Part shown: piece by piece, positions 16,625 through 27,296 of the stretch
Layout: each line of letters starts with the position of its first letter
Numbering within the stretch: position 1 is the stretch's first letter
Origin: Microbacterium sp. ProA8
Lineage (GTDB): Bacteria; Actinomycetota; Actinomycetes; Actinomycetales; Microbacteriaceae
Assembly: GCF_039905635.1 (NCBI RefSeq)
Contig: NZ_CP157000.1
Span: 3,596,001-3,660,000 of the forward strand
Length of the DNA stretch: 64,000 nt
Direction: 5' to 3'
The notes under the pieces: model-generated
What the model was told of the DNA's origin: nothing
The model's database searches: none
What the model saw: only the letters and a program-made list of their open reading frames with translations
Program-made: the position numbers and the translations under genes

Positions 16625-19612
16625 TCAGTCCTCGGTGGTCTCGCGGGCGAACAGCAGGAGCTCCGGGAGGCTCGTGGCGAAGTAGTCGATCTCCCCGCCG
16701 GCGTGACGGGCCACGGGCGGAACGTGCTGAAGACGCGCCTCGCCCAGCGTCGAGGGCGGCTCGGTCTGCGGCAGTCCGTTGGCCGCGATCACCGCATCCC
16801 ACGCCGCGATCGCCTGCCCTTCGCCGCCCTCCCACGGATGGAACGATCGCGTCGTCAGGATCTCGAGCGCCCGCGCCTCCTCGCCGGCGTCGACGAGCAG
16901 CTTCACGTACTCGATCGTCAGGTCGTCTCTGGTGAGCAACAGGTCCTCGACCGAGCGCAACCGGATGAAGCGCTCCGCCGACGACTGCCCGATCCGGATC
17001 GCGAGCTGGTCCTGCTCGTACCGAAGGCGGGCATCGTCGGGCGCGGCAGTCACCGCACGCTCGTAGAGATCCCAGGCCCGGGCGTCGTCGTGACCGATGT
17101 TGTAAGCGGCGAGCGCGGCATTGCGGAAGAGGACGGCGTCGACGCGTCCGAGGGTGATCGCCCGATCCCAGTGCGCGCCGGCCTCGGGGCGCCTCCCGTG
17201 CGCGTAGAGCAGCATCCCGATCAGCGAATGCGCCACGGCATCCTCCGGGTCGGCTGCGAGCGCCGCCTCGAGCGCGTCGAGCGCATCCAGCCCGAAGGGG
17301 AAGCATCGCGTGAGGTCGGCGCCCTGGGCGCGCTCGCGCTCCTCCGCGGCCCGTGCGGACTCTCCGCGTGCCTCGTGGACCGCGGCGGCGATGTAGTGCG
17401 CGATGGGGCGGACGTTGCCCGACCACGCGGCCGCTGCCGTGGCGGCCCACTCGAGCACCTGGAGCGCCTCGTCCAGTGCTCCGGCATTGCGCAGGTCCAA
17501 CGCGACGTCGAGCAGCAGCCCGGCCTCGTCCGTCAGGGGTCGACCCGCGAGCGCCCTGATAGTGGCGTCGAGGGGATCGGCCTCGAGTGCCCGCAGCAGG
17601 ACGGCTTCGGCATCCGTGTCTGCTCCGGAACGGCGGAGCAGGATCGCGCGGAGGGCGACACGGCGCGCGTCGTGGCCCACCACGCCGTCAAGGGTGTCGA
17701 GGACGCGCAGAGCGGCACGGTTCTGGCCGCGGTACGCCAGCGATTGTGCCAGGGCGAACCCCGCTGCCGCCGCCCAGGTGCCGTCCCAGCCGGCCTTGCC
17801 GAAGGCCTGCTCGGCCTCGGCGATCCGCCCGAGCCGCCGCAGCACCAGCCCGTGCAGGTAGAACGCCTCGGCATCCACCGGGTTCGCGTTGCGACGGGTG
17901 AGCCGCGCCAGCGCCGTCTGCACCCGCCCGAGTGCCGTGACGTAGTCCCCGGCGCGATAGTCCCGGTCGGCGAGCGCGAGGTTGATGCGGATGTCACCGG
18001 GATCGCGCTCGAGGCCCGCGTTCCAGTACGCGAGCGGCGAGCGCGTCGGGTGACGGTACTGGCTGAGGTGGATGCCCGTGAGGTAGAGCTCCTCGACGGA
18101 GTCGATCGCGTCGGGAGCGGGGGGCTCGTCGGCGACCCAGGGGTCTTCGTCACCGACGACAGTCGGGCTCCATCGCACCAGGAGCTGTCCCGCCGTGGTC
18201 AGCAGCTCCGCCGCGATCGCCTCGTCGCCGTCGAATCGCATGTCGGTCTCGAGCCGGAACGGCACTCCCGGATCGATGTCGACGTTCTGCGAGGCGAGCA
18301 CCTCGCCGTCGCGGACGATTCTCGCAAGGGCGCCTCGGTGCGGTCGCGTCACCGCGAAGGTCGCCGCCCACGTGCCGTCGCGGTCGACGTGCACCGCCGC
18401 GTCGGGGGTGGCCTGGTGCGCCGTCCCGATCGCGGGGATCGGGTACCAGTACTGCGTGAACACCTTGGTCTCGCCGGGGAGCAGCCAGCTGAAGTCCGGC
18501 TGGTTGTCGGTGTAGACACCGGCCATGAGCTCGACGTAGGGGCCGTCGCAGTCGGTGAGCTGCGCGTCCCACGCCTGCCCGAGCGGCCCGGTCCCCCACG
18601 TCCACTGCTTCTTGCCGGGCGACACGCGACGCTCGGCCCAGTGCACGAAACCGGCGCCGGCGGCATGGTCGTACCCGCCGAAGAAGTCCTGGCCCGAGTC
18701 GACAATCATGTACGACGTCGGCACCGGGATGTTCTTGTACCAGTCGATCCGGTTCGCACCGGGGTCGGCCTGCGCGAGCGCCGGATAGTCGACGCCATAG
18801 TACGGCCGGTCGGCCTCAGGGAAAGCCGTCAGCGCGCGCCGCGCGTGATCGGCGACGTAGCGCACGTCCTCCGGGAAGAACGACTGGTAATCGTCGTGGA
18901 CGAGCGCCGCGACGTTCGCCCACCAGAGGAACGTCTGGCGCTCGTCGGTCCGGTTGTGCAGGCGGACTGCGAGTTCGACGACCGAGCTGCCGGCGCGCAA
19001 CCGCACGCCGTGCTGCGCCGACATGCGGGCGAACGGGTCGTGGTCGTGGCACCACACCGTCACGGTGCCGTCGTCGTCGTATTCGATGGATGCCTCGACG
19101 GGGAGGTAGGTCGCCGGCCGATGGTGCTGCGGCCAGTTGAACTCGACGCCGCCGCTGATCCACGGGCCGGCGAGCCCTACCAGCGCCGGCTTGATCACGT
19201 TGTTGCGGTAGAAGAAGTCGTAGCCCGTGGTCTTGTCGTAGCCGACGTGGATCCGACCGCCCAGCTCGGGGAGCACGACCAGGCGGACGTACTCGTTCTC
19301 GAGATGGATCGCATCCCAGTCGCGCAGCGTCGCCTCATCGGAGACGCTCTCGGTGAACGGCAACGGATACACCCTCCCGCTCGACCCCTGATACACCCGG
19401 TGGTCCAGGAACATCGGGTACCGGCTCGGCTCACCCGGCTCGTAGGTGCGGATGGTGAGCGGCTCGCGCCAGGCGACCGCACCGCCCCGCCGGATCACCG
19501 CCTCGAGCTCGGTGGGGGCATCGGGAAGCCGCAGCTTCTCATCGGGATCGTGCGACGTACCGAGGACCGTGGCTGTCTCCACGGCGTCGACGTCCGTCCG
19601 TTCAGCGGTCAT
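16625..19612 (-). CDS. DUF5107 domain protein with tetratricopeptide repeats
   Basis: 995 residues, no signal peptide. The N-terminal half (about 40-500) is the DUF5107 domain, a beta-rich, galactose-mutarotase-like fold recognisable from LENEYVRLVVLPELGGRIHVGYDKTTGYDFFYRN and GGVEFNWPQHHRP. The C-terminal half (about 540-960) is a long run of TPR-like helical pairs. ATG 19612 is six bases after AGGAGG; GTG just before it is too close. The family is found beside glycan-degrading genes and probably binds or isomerises a carbohydrate, but its activity is not established. It diverges from an AraC regulator, which probably controls it. Confidence 0.87.
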   Translation of the reverse strand: MTAERTDVDAVETATVLGTSHDPDEKLRLPDAPTELEAVIRRGGAVAWREPLTIRTYEPGEPSRYPMFLDHRVYQGSSGRVYPLPFTESVSDEATLRDWDAIHLENEYVRLVVLPELGGRIHVGYDKTTGYDFFYRNNVIKPALVGLAGPWISGGVEFNWPQHHRPATYLPVEASIEYDDDGTVTVWCHDHDPFARMSAQHGVRLRAGSSVVELAVRLHNRTDERQTFLWWANVAALVHDDYQSFFPEDVRYVADHARRALTAFPEADRPYYGVDYPALAQADPGANRIDWYKNIPVPTSYMIVDSGQDFFGGYDHAAGAGFVHWAERRVSPGKKQWTWGTGPLGQAWDAQLTDCDGPYVELMAGVYTDNQPDFSWLLPGETKVFTQYWYPIPAIGTAHQATPDAAVHVDRDGTWAATFAVTRPHRGALARIVRDGEVLASQNVDIDPGVPFRLETDMRFDGDEAIAAELLTTAGQLLVRWSPTVVGDEDPWVADEPPAPDAIDSVEELYLTGIHLSQYRHPTRSPLAYWNAGLERDPGDIRINLALADRDYRAGDYVTALGRVQTALARLTRRNANPVDAEAFYLHGLVLRRLGRIAEAEQAFGKAGWDGTWAAAAGFALAQSLAYRGQNRAALRVLDTLDGVVGHDARRVALRAILLRRSGADTDAEAVLLRALEADPLDATIRALAGRPLTDEAGLLLDVALDLRNAGALDEALQVLEWAATAAAAWSGNVRPIAHYIAAAVHEARGESARAAEERERAQGADLTRCFPFGLDALDALEAALAADPEDAVAHSLIGMLLYAHGRRPEAGAHWDRAITLGRVDAVLFRNAALAAYNIGHDDARAWDLYERAVTAAPDDARLRYEQDQLAIRIGQSSAERFIRLRSVEDLLLTRDDLTIEYVKLLVDAGEEARALEILTTRSFHPWEGGEGQAIAAWDAVIAANGLPQTEPPSTLGEARLQHVPPVARHAGGEIDYFATSLPELLLFARETTED

Positions 19613-19736
19613 CACTGACCTCCTCGGGGAGACTGCGGCGGAGTGCCGGGTTGCGGGATCTCTCGCGGAACTGAGCGAGCGGATACGACGCTACGAGCCG
19701 CCCGCACGCGGCGGTATGGTGAGAACGAGGGACTTC

Positions 19737-20627
19737 ATGGACGAAACACCGATCGCCGGCGCACCGTTCTATCGCACGGAGGGCTTCGAGAACCAACGGC
19801 TCTGCGTCGTTCCCCGGCCCCAGATCGCGGCGGCGCTCGAGCGTGAAGGCACGCGGCGCATGACCGTCACGGATGCCGGATACTTTCCCACTGCGAGAGG
19901 GCACCGGCGGATCCGCCCGAACGGCGCGGCCGAGACCATCGTGATCCTGTGCGCCGCCGGTGCCGGCATCGTGCGGATCGCCGGCACGGCGTATGCGCTC
20001 ACGCCGGGCACCTGCATCACCATCCCCGCTCACCAGTCACACGAGTACCAGGCGTCGCTCGATGATCCATGGACGATCTGGTGGATGCATGTGCGCGGCA
20101 CGGACGTCTCCGAGCTGACCGGGCCGCTGCTCGGCATCCCCCGCCCGCTCACCAGTCTGCGCGCGATCGACGGCGTCGCTGCGCTGTTCGACGAGCTCGT
20201 GAGCCTGCTCGAGCGACGCCACTCCCCCGCGCACCTGCTCGCGGCCTCGGGCGTGGCGTGGCAGCTGCTGACGCGCGTGGTCGCCGACAGCATTCTTCCG
20301 GCGGACGGCTCGCCCCTCGAACGAGCGATGCACTTCCTCGAGGCGCGCGTCGACAGCAACATCCAGGTGGGCGAGCTGGCCGCGATGGTGGGCATGTCGC
20401 CCTCCCACCTGAGCGCGCTGTTCCGCCGGGCGACCGGAAGCGGGCCCGGCGCGTTCCATACCTCGGTGAAGATGGCGCGCGCCCGGAGCCTGCTCGACAC
20501 GACGACGGCGAGCATCGGCGAGATCGCCACGGCCGTCGGCTACGCCGACCCGCTGTACTTCTCCCGCCACTTTCGCCGGGTGCACGGCGTCAGCCCGACC
20601 CAGTACCGGGCGCAGCACAAGGGCTGA
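19737..20627 (+). CDS. AraC family transcriptional regulator
   Basis: 296 residues. An N-terminal cupin-like sugar-binding domain (GTAYALTPGTCITIPAHQSHEYQ, WTIWWMHVRG) precedes two C-terminal helix-turn-helix motifs (VGELAAMVGMSPSHLSALFRR and IGEIATAVGYADPLYFSRHFRRVHGVSPTQYR), the standard AraC layout. ATG 19737 has GAGGG five bases upstream; ATG 19716 in frame is an alternative. It is transcribed away from the DUF5107 gene across a 124-bp gap, so that gene is the obvious target, with a sugar or glycoside as ligand (inference). Confidence 0.9.
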   Translation: MDETPIAGAPFYRTEGFENQRLCVVPRPQIAAALEREGTRRMTVTDAGYFPTARGHRRIRPNGAAETIVILCAAGAGIVRIAGTAYALTPGTCITIPAHQSHEYQASLDDPWTIWWMHVRGTDVSELTGPLLGIPRPLTSLRAIDGVAALFDELVSLLERRHSPAHLLAASGVAWQLLTRVVADSILPADGSPLERAMHFLEARVDSNIQVGELAAMVGMSPSHLSALFRRATGSGPGAFHTSVKMARARSLLDTTTASIGEIATAVGYADPLYFSRHFRRVHGVSPTQYRAQHKG

Positions 20628-20720
20628 CCCGAGCTGCGCGCCGACGATAAGGCGCGAGCCTGACCCGGACTCCGTGTCGCGCGCAACGGTCCGAGCCGCA
20701 CCTTCCGGCGCGTCCCCGGG

Positions 20721-22714
<1,994 letters not shown>

Positions 22715-22860
22715 CCGACCGTCCGGATCTCAGGGCGGCGGGGGTCGGGCCCAGAGGGGGCGGTGTCGCCCTCGCCATCGACCAATCCAATCGCACCTTT
22801 GCAGATATAGACTCGGTCGATACTCGATGGCGGTGACCGGGAGTGGATTCCGAGGACGAC

Positions 22861-23799
22861 ATGAACGCTGAAGCGCCCTTGTCGCGTCTCGACCTGAACC
22901 TGCTCGTGGCGCTCAACGCCCTCTTGAGCGAACGCAGTGTGAGTCGCGCGGCGGATCGGCTTCACCTCAGCCAACCCACTCTGAGTGCTTCGCTCGCCCG
23001 GCTGCGGACGCACTTCGGCGACCAGCTGCTCGCCCGCCGGGGCAACACCTACGACCTCACGCCACTCGGCGCGCGGCTCGCCGAGCTCGTTCCGACCGTT
23101 CTGGAGGGGGCGCGCCGCATCTTCGAGATCGAGGCCGACTGGAACCCGGCGGGCTCGACGCGGGAGTTCTCGATCTACCTGTCGGATTACGGCATGGCGA
23201 CGATCGCTCCGGTCGTCGCGCGGCTCAGTCACGGCCTGGCTCCCGACATCCGCTTCCGATTCCTGCTGCACACCCCTGCGATCGTCGACGACGCGGCGGA
23301 ACGCCTGCGCTCCGTCGACGGCATCGTCCTCCCCCACGGCTTCCTGTCGAATCTGCCGTTCACCGATCTGTGGCGGGACGAGTGGGTGGTCGTCGCGTCG
23401 GAAGATCACCCCGCCGTCGGCCGCGGACTGTCGCTCGACGACCTCGCGAGCGCGAGCTGGGTGCTCACCTACCAGACACGCACGGCGTTCACGTCCGCCA
23501 GCCGCCAGCTGCAGCAGCTGGGGCTGGAGCCTCGGGTCGAAGTCGTGGTCGAGAGCTTCCTCGCGGTGCCGCAGTTCGTCATCGGCACGAGCCGGCTGGC
23601 CATGGTGCAGCGCGGTATCGCCCGGCTGATCGAACGGTTCGACGGCGTTGCCCTGCTCGACCCGCCGTTCGAGGCGACCCCCCTATCCAACGCGCTGTGG
23701 TGGCATCCCGCGTATCGGAACGACCCCGCCCACGCGTGGATGCGCGAGATCTTCGTGCGCGCCGGCGGCATCCTGAGCGAGCAATCGGCCGAGGGCTGA
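22861..23799 (+). CDS. LysR family transcriptional regulator
   Basis: 312 residues. The N-terminal wHTH (SRLDLNLLVALNALLSERSVSRAADRLHLSQPTLSASLARLR) is the NodD/LinR-type LysR start, followed by the substrate-binding domain. ATG 22861 has GAGGA upstream at five bases; GTG 22843 is an alternative. TATAGA at 22806-22811 may be the -10. No gene is transcribed divergently next to it, since the XRE gene upstream is on the same strand, so its target is unclear; aromatic- or lipid-related genes are usual for this subfamily. Confidence 0.88.
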   Translation: MNAEAPLSRLDLNLLVALNALLSERSVSRAADRLHLSQPTLSASLARLRTHFGDQLLARRGNTYDLTPLGARLAELVPTVLEGARRIFEIEADWNPAGSTREFSIYLSDYGMATIAPVVARLSHGLAPDIRFRFLLHTPAIVDDAAERLRSVDGIVLPHGFLSNLPFTDLWRDEWVVVASEDHPAVGRGLSLDDLASASWVLTYQTRTAFTSASRQLQQLGLEPRVEVVVESFLAVPQFVIGTSRLAMVQRGIARLIERFDGVALLDPPFEATPLSNALWWHPAYRNDPAHAWMREIFVRAGGILSEQSAEG

Positions 23800-23819
23800 C
23801 CGAATCCCGCGTGCGCCGA

Positions 23820-24866
23820 TCAGCCTCGCTGCGTGCTGCGCCGCTCGACCAGCGTCGGCACGAGGCGGACGGCTTCGTGCTCGTGGTCGGCGTCCTCGAG
23901 CTCCTGCATCAGCAATCGGATGCCGGTCGCCCCGAGTTCCTCGCCCGGCTGACTGATCGTCGACAAAGGCACGGGGGCGTCCCAGGCAGCCTGGTTGTTG
24001 TCGTACCCGATGACGCTCACGTCGTCGGGCAGGCTGATCGCGGGTGACTCGGCGAACGCCTGCAGAATCCCCGCCGCGAGCAGATCGGATGCCGCGACCA
24101 CGCCGTCGATCTCGCCGGCGGCGACGCGCGGGGCCAGAGACCGACCGACGTTCCAGCCGTCGGCACGGTTGATCCAGTCCGGCTGGACCGCATCGACGGG
24201 AGCGAGCCGGACCTCGGCGAGGGCGCGCAAGAAGCCGTCGCGTCGATCGGCGACGGGCTGAAGCGAGGCCGGCCCGCCGACGAACACCAGACGACGACGC
24301 CCCTGATCCAGCAGGTGCTTCGTCGCCAGCTGCCCGCCGAACGCGTTGTCGATGAAGGCGCTGCAGAACTGCGCCGAGGTGTCGTGGTAGTTCAGCATCA
24401 CGAGTGGCGTGCGGCCTTGAGCGCGGGAGGCGATCGCGCGGAAATGCTGGGCATCGTTGAGCGTCAGCAGCGACCCGAGAACGAGCGACTGCTCGAACAC
24501 CGCGAGCGCTCGCCGTTCGCGTTCGAGCTCGCCGCCGCTGTTCGCGAGGATCACCGACGCCCCCAGCTCCCCGGCGTGCGTCTCGGCGCCCTGCGCGATG
24601 TCGACGAAGAGCGAGTTGCCGAGATCGGAGAGCGCGAGTCCGACGGTGCGGCTGCCGCCTGCGGCGAGCGACCGCGCGGCACCGTTCGGCACGTACCGGA
24701 GCACGGCGATCGCGCGCCGCACCTTCTCCTGGGTCGACGGTGAGACCCGCTCGGGGTGATTCAGCACATTCGAGACCGTCGAGGGCGACACACCGGCGAA
24801 TGCTGCAACGTCATCGATCCCCACGGAATCGGCGGGCCGCCGCCTCAAGGTCGTGGTCGAGATCAC
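23820..24866 (-). CDS. LacI family repressor of the rhamnoside operon
   Basis: 348 residues. The LacI helix-turn-helix with hinge (GIDDVAAFAGVSPSTVSNVLNHPERVSPSTQEKVRRAI, RYVPNGAARSLAAG) precedes a periplasmic-binding-like sugar domain (VIGYDNNQAAW...LSTISQPGEELG). The start is GTG 24866, six bases after TAGGAT, so the mRNA looks leaderless. It is divergent from the binding-protein gene, and palindromes typical of LacI sites lie near both promoters. It most likely represses both directions until a glycoside breakdown product binds. Confidence 0.9.
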   Translation of the reverse strand: MISTTTLRRRPADSVGIDDVAAFAGVSPSTVSNVLNHPERVSPSTQEKVRRAIAVLRYVPNGAARSLAAGGSRTVGLALSDLGNSLFVDIAQGAETHAGELGASVILANSGGELERERRALAVFEQSLVLGSLLTLNDAQHFRAIASRAQGRTPLVMLNYHDTSAQFCSAFIDNAFGGQLATKHLLDQGRRRLVFVGGPASLQPVADRRDGFLRALAEVRLAPVDAVQPDWINRADGWNVGRSLAPRVAAGEIDGVVAASDLLAAGILQAFAESPAISLPDDVSVIGYDNNQAAWDAPVPLSTISQPGEELGATGIRLLMQELEDADHEHEAVRLVPTLVERRSTQRG

Positions 24867-24886
24867 CCCATGATCCTACGCACATG

Positions 24887-24902
24887 ATTGCAGCGCTCCA
24901 TA
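24887..24902. promoter_or_regulatory. Putative LacI operator (regulator side)
   Basis: ATTGCAGCGCTCCATA shares its first twelve bases, bar one, with the operator at 24998, and keeps the central GC/GCGC symmetry of LacI sites with weaker right arm. It lies just upstream of the likely -10 (TAGGAT, 24873-24878) of the repressor gene, so it fits autoregulation. Confidence 0.6.
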
Positions 24903-24967
24903 ATGCGGCCGAAGGCGGTATCGAATCGGTCGATAACCGCTATCGAAGATGCCATGCGGCGCTGGCT

Positions 24968-24995
24968 TTGCCGCGATGAACGCCGCTCCTACTGT
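24968..24995 (+). promoter_or_regulatory. Putative promoter of the rhamnoside operon
   Basis: TTGCCG (24968-24973) and TACTGT (24990-24995), with a 16-bp spacer, precede the operator and the binding-protein gene. Placement by eye only. Confidence 0.45.
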
Positions 24996-24997
24996 CG

Positions 24998-25013
24998 ATT
25001 GCAGCGCTTCAAT
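24998..25013. promoter_or_regulatory. Putative LacI operator (transporter side)
   Basis: ATTGCAGCGCTTCAAT is a 16-bp near-perfect palindrome around a central CG (seven of eight pairs), the usual LacI-family operator. It begins three bases after the -10 box, so bound repressor would block initiation. Confidence 0.72.
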
Positions 25014-25037
25014 AGAGGCCGCATTCAAGGAGGAACT

Positions 25038-26336
25038 GTGACCACAGCACGTACCAAGGCGAGCCGTCTCGCCTTCTTCGGCGCCGCGATCGGCGTCACG
25101 ACTCTCGCGCTCACCTCGTGTGCGGGCGGCGGCGAGGCAGCCGCGCCGACCGAGTTCTCGTACCTCTCGTTCGCCGAGAACACCAGCATCCAGGACACCC
25201 TCACGACTCTCAGCGAAGACAGCTGCGCTGCCGAGAACGACGCTCTCCCGTTGAAGGTCAGCACCCAGCCTCAGGCGAGCTACGACCAGCAGCTCCAGCT
25301 CCTCGCCGGCCAGAACGCGCTGCCGTCGCTGTTCGCCAGTGGCAACTCGCCCCAGGTCGCGAAAGACCTGCAGACGGGTGACAAGCTCGTCGACATCGCC
25401 GCCGAGCTCGACGACCTGGATGCCGCCGACGACATCCTGCCGGCCGCTCGTTCCACGATCGAGGCGCTCTACGGCGGCGAGGTCTTCGTGCTGCCGACCG
25501 AGTTGAACGTCGAGGGCATCTGGTACAACAAGGCGATCTTCGCCGAGCTCGGCATCGAAGAGCCCACGACGTGGGACGAGCTCACCGACGCCGCGGCGAC
25601 GCTCAACGAGGCCGGCGTGATCCCGTTCTCGGCTGACGGTCAGGACGGATGGCCGCTGACGCGCCTCGTCGGCAACTACCTCTATCGCTCGCTCGGTCCC
25701 GACGCGCTGCAGAAGGTCGCCGACGGCGACGCGGAGCTCACCGACCCGGAGTACGTCGAGGCAGCCGCCGCCGTGGCAGAGCTCGGTGCGGCCGGCTACT
25801 TCGGCCCCTCGGTCGGATCGATCGACTACATGACGGCCGTCAACCAGTTCCTCACGGGGCAGGCGGGCATGTTCTACATGGGCAGCTGGATCCTCGCGAA
25901 CTTCAATGACGAGGCCCAGAACCAGATCGGCGCAGACAACATCGGCTTCATGCCCTTCCCCGAGATCGAGGGCGGCGCGGGCAGCAGCGACCAGCTCGCC
26001 GCCAATGTCGGGGTGCCGCTGGCGATGTCGCAGGAGAGCTTCAACGACGAGACCGCCGCATGGCTGGGCTGCATCGCCGAGAACTTCGGCTCCGAGTCGC
26101 TCGGGTCGCAGGGCGTCATCACCGGCTTCGCGACGAACACGCCCGTCGAGGGACTGCCGCCGCTCACGGAGATGATCCAGGAGAAGATCGCCGCCACCGA
26201 GCAGAGCGTGCTGTGGTTCGAGGCGCTGTTCGACGCCAAGGCCGCGACGACGAGCCAGTCGAACGCTTCTCAGCTCGTCACGGGTGCGATCAGCCCTGAG
26301 GAGTTCATGGGCCTCGTCCAGGCCGACCTGAAGTAG
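25038..26336 (+). CDS. Sugar ABC transporter substrate-binding lipoprotein
   Basis: 432 residues of the family 1 solute-binding proteins. A basic leader with hydrophobic core ends in the lipobox LTSC (Cys28), so it is lipid-anchored outside the membrane. GIWYNKAIFAELGIEEPTTWDEL and FYMGSWILANF are standard sugar-binding-protein signatures. GTG 25038 follows AGGAGGAACT. It starts the operon under the LacI operator, followed by two permeases and three intracellular glycoside-cleaving enzymes, so the ligand is expected to be a rhamnose-containing glycoside (inference). Confidence 0.9.
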   Translation: MTTARTKASRLAFFGAAIGVTTLALTSCAGGGEAAAPTEFSYLSFAENTSIQDTLTTLSEDSCAAENDALPLKVSTQPQASYDQQLQLLAGQNALPSLFASGNSPQVAKDLQTGDKLVDIAAELDDLDAADDILPAARSTIEALYGGEVFVLPTELNVEGIWYNKAIFAELGIEEPTTWDELTDAAATLNEAGVIPFSADGQDGWPLTRLVGNYLYRSLGPDALQKVADGDAELTDPEYVEAAAAVAELGAAGYFGPSVGSIDYMTAVNQFLTGQAGMFYMGSWILANFNDEAQNQIGADNIGFMPFPEIEGGAGSSDQLAANVGVPLAMSQESFNDETAAWLGCIAENFGSESLGSQGVITGFATNTPVEGLPPLTEMIQEKIAATEQSVLWFEALFDAKAATTSQSNASQLVTGAISPEEFMGLVQADLK

Positions 26337-26347
26337 CAGCACCCCCC

Positions 26348-26381
26348 GCTGTGGCCGGGCGGGCATCCGCCCGGCCACAGC
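26348..26381 (+). other. Intercistronic hairpin after the binding-protein gene
   Basis: A perfect 15-bp stem (26348-26362 with 26367-26381, loop GCAT) begins 12 bases past the binding-protein stop and ends before the first permease. Such hairpins cause partial termination or protect the upstream mRNA, giving more binding protein than permease. The fructan operon has a matching one at 47320-47358. Confidence 0.8.
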
Positions 26382-26406
26382 CATGATCCAACGGAAAGCA
26401 CTCATC

Positions 26407-27291
26407 GTGAACCGCGTACTCGGCGACTGGCGCGCCATCACCATCCTGCTCGGGCCTGCCCTGCTCGTGTACACCCTCGTCATGCTCGTCCCGATCTTCT
26501 GGTCGCTCGGCTACACGGTGTTCGAGGGCAACCCCATCCTGGGCTTCACCTTCGTCGGGTTCGACAACTTCGCCCAGCTCTTCACCGACCCGAAGGTGGG
26601 CGACGCGCTGTGGTTCACGATCAGGTACGCCGTCGTGCTCACGCTCCTGCAGGTGCTCTTCGGGTACGGGCTCGCCCTGATCTACGTGTTCTGGCTGCGC
26701 AAGGCGTCCGGCGTGATCCGCACCCTCGCGTTCTTCCCCGTCGTGCTTCCGACGGTGGCAGTCGCCCTGCTCTTCCAGGAGCTCTTCAAGATCGCGCCCG
26801 TGCAGGGGCTGGTCAACGACATCCTCAACGTGTTCGGCATCGCCTCCGTCGACTGGTTCGCGTCATCGGCGACGGCGTTCTGGGTGATGATCTTCATGGA
26901 CCTCTGGCGGTCGATGGGGTTCTACGCGGTGCTGCTCTACGCGGGTCTGGTCGACATCCCGGACGACATCTTCGAATCGGCGCGGCTGGACGGCGCTTCC
27001 GGCTTCCGCCTGGTCTGGCACATCGTGATCCCGCTGTCGCTGCCCGTGCTCCTGTCGTCGATCATCTTCAGCATCAACGGCACGCTCAAGGTGTTCGACT
27101 CGATCCTCGCGCTGACCGGTGGCGGGCCAGGGAACACCACCACGCCGCTCACCCTGTACATGTTCCAGACGTCCTTCACATACGGCGAGTACGGCTTCGG
27201 CAGCACGATCGCGCTGCTGCTCACGGTGCTCTGCCTGGTCGTGACGATCTTCATCTTCCAGTCCAACCGCCGCGATCTGACCAAGGACTAG
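26407..27291 (+). CDS. Sugar ABC transporter permease (MalF-like)
   Basis: 294 residues, six membrane segments. The EAA loop that contacts the ATPase is seen as DDIFESARLDGASGFRLVWHIVIP. I place the start at GTG 26407, eight bases after GGAAAG; ATG 26383 abuts the hairpin and has no ribosome site. It pairs with the permease five bases downstream. No ATPase gene is in the operon; a shared MsiK/MalK-type ATPase encoded elsewhere is the usual actinobacterial solution. Confidence 0.9.
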   Translation: MNRVLGDWRAITILLGPALLVYTLVMLVPIFWSLGYTVFEGNPILGFTFVGFDNFAQLFTDPKVGDALWFTIRYAVVLTLLQVLFGYGLALIYVFWLRKASGVIRTLAFFPVVLPTVAVALLFQELFKIAPVQGLVNDILNVFGIASVDWFASSATAFWVMIFMDLWRSMGFYAVLLYAGLVDIPDDIFESARLDGASGFRLVWHIVIPLSLPVLLSSIIFSINGTLKVFDSILALTGGGPGNTTTPLTLYMFQTSFTYGEYGFGSTIALLLTVLCLVVTIFIFQSNRRDLTKD

Positions 27292-27296
27292 CCGCC

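Noticed and set aside
16703..19618. A 971-codon plus-strand frame opposite the DUF5107 gene
   Set aside because: Same reason; the minus frame has clear DUF5107 and TPR signatures and a perfect ribosome site.
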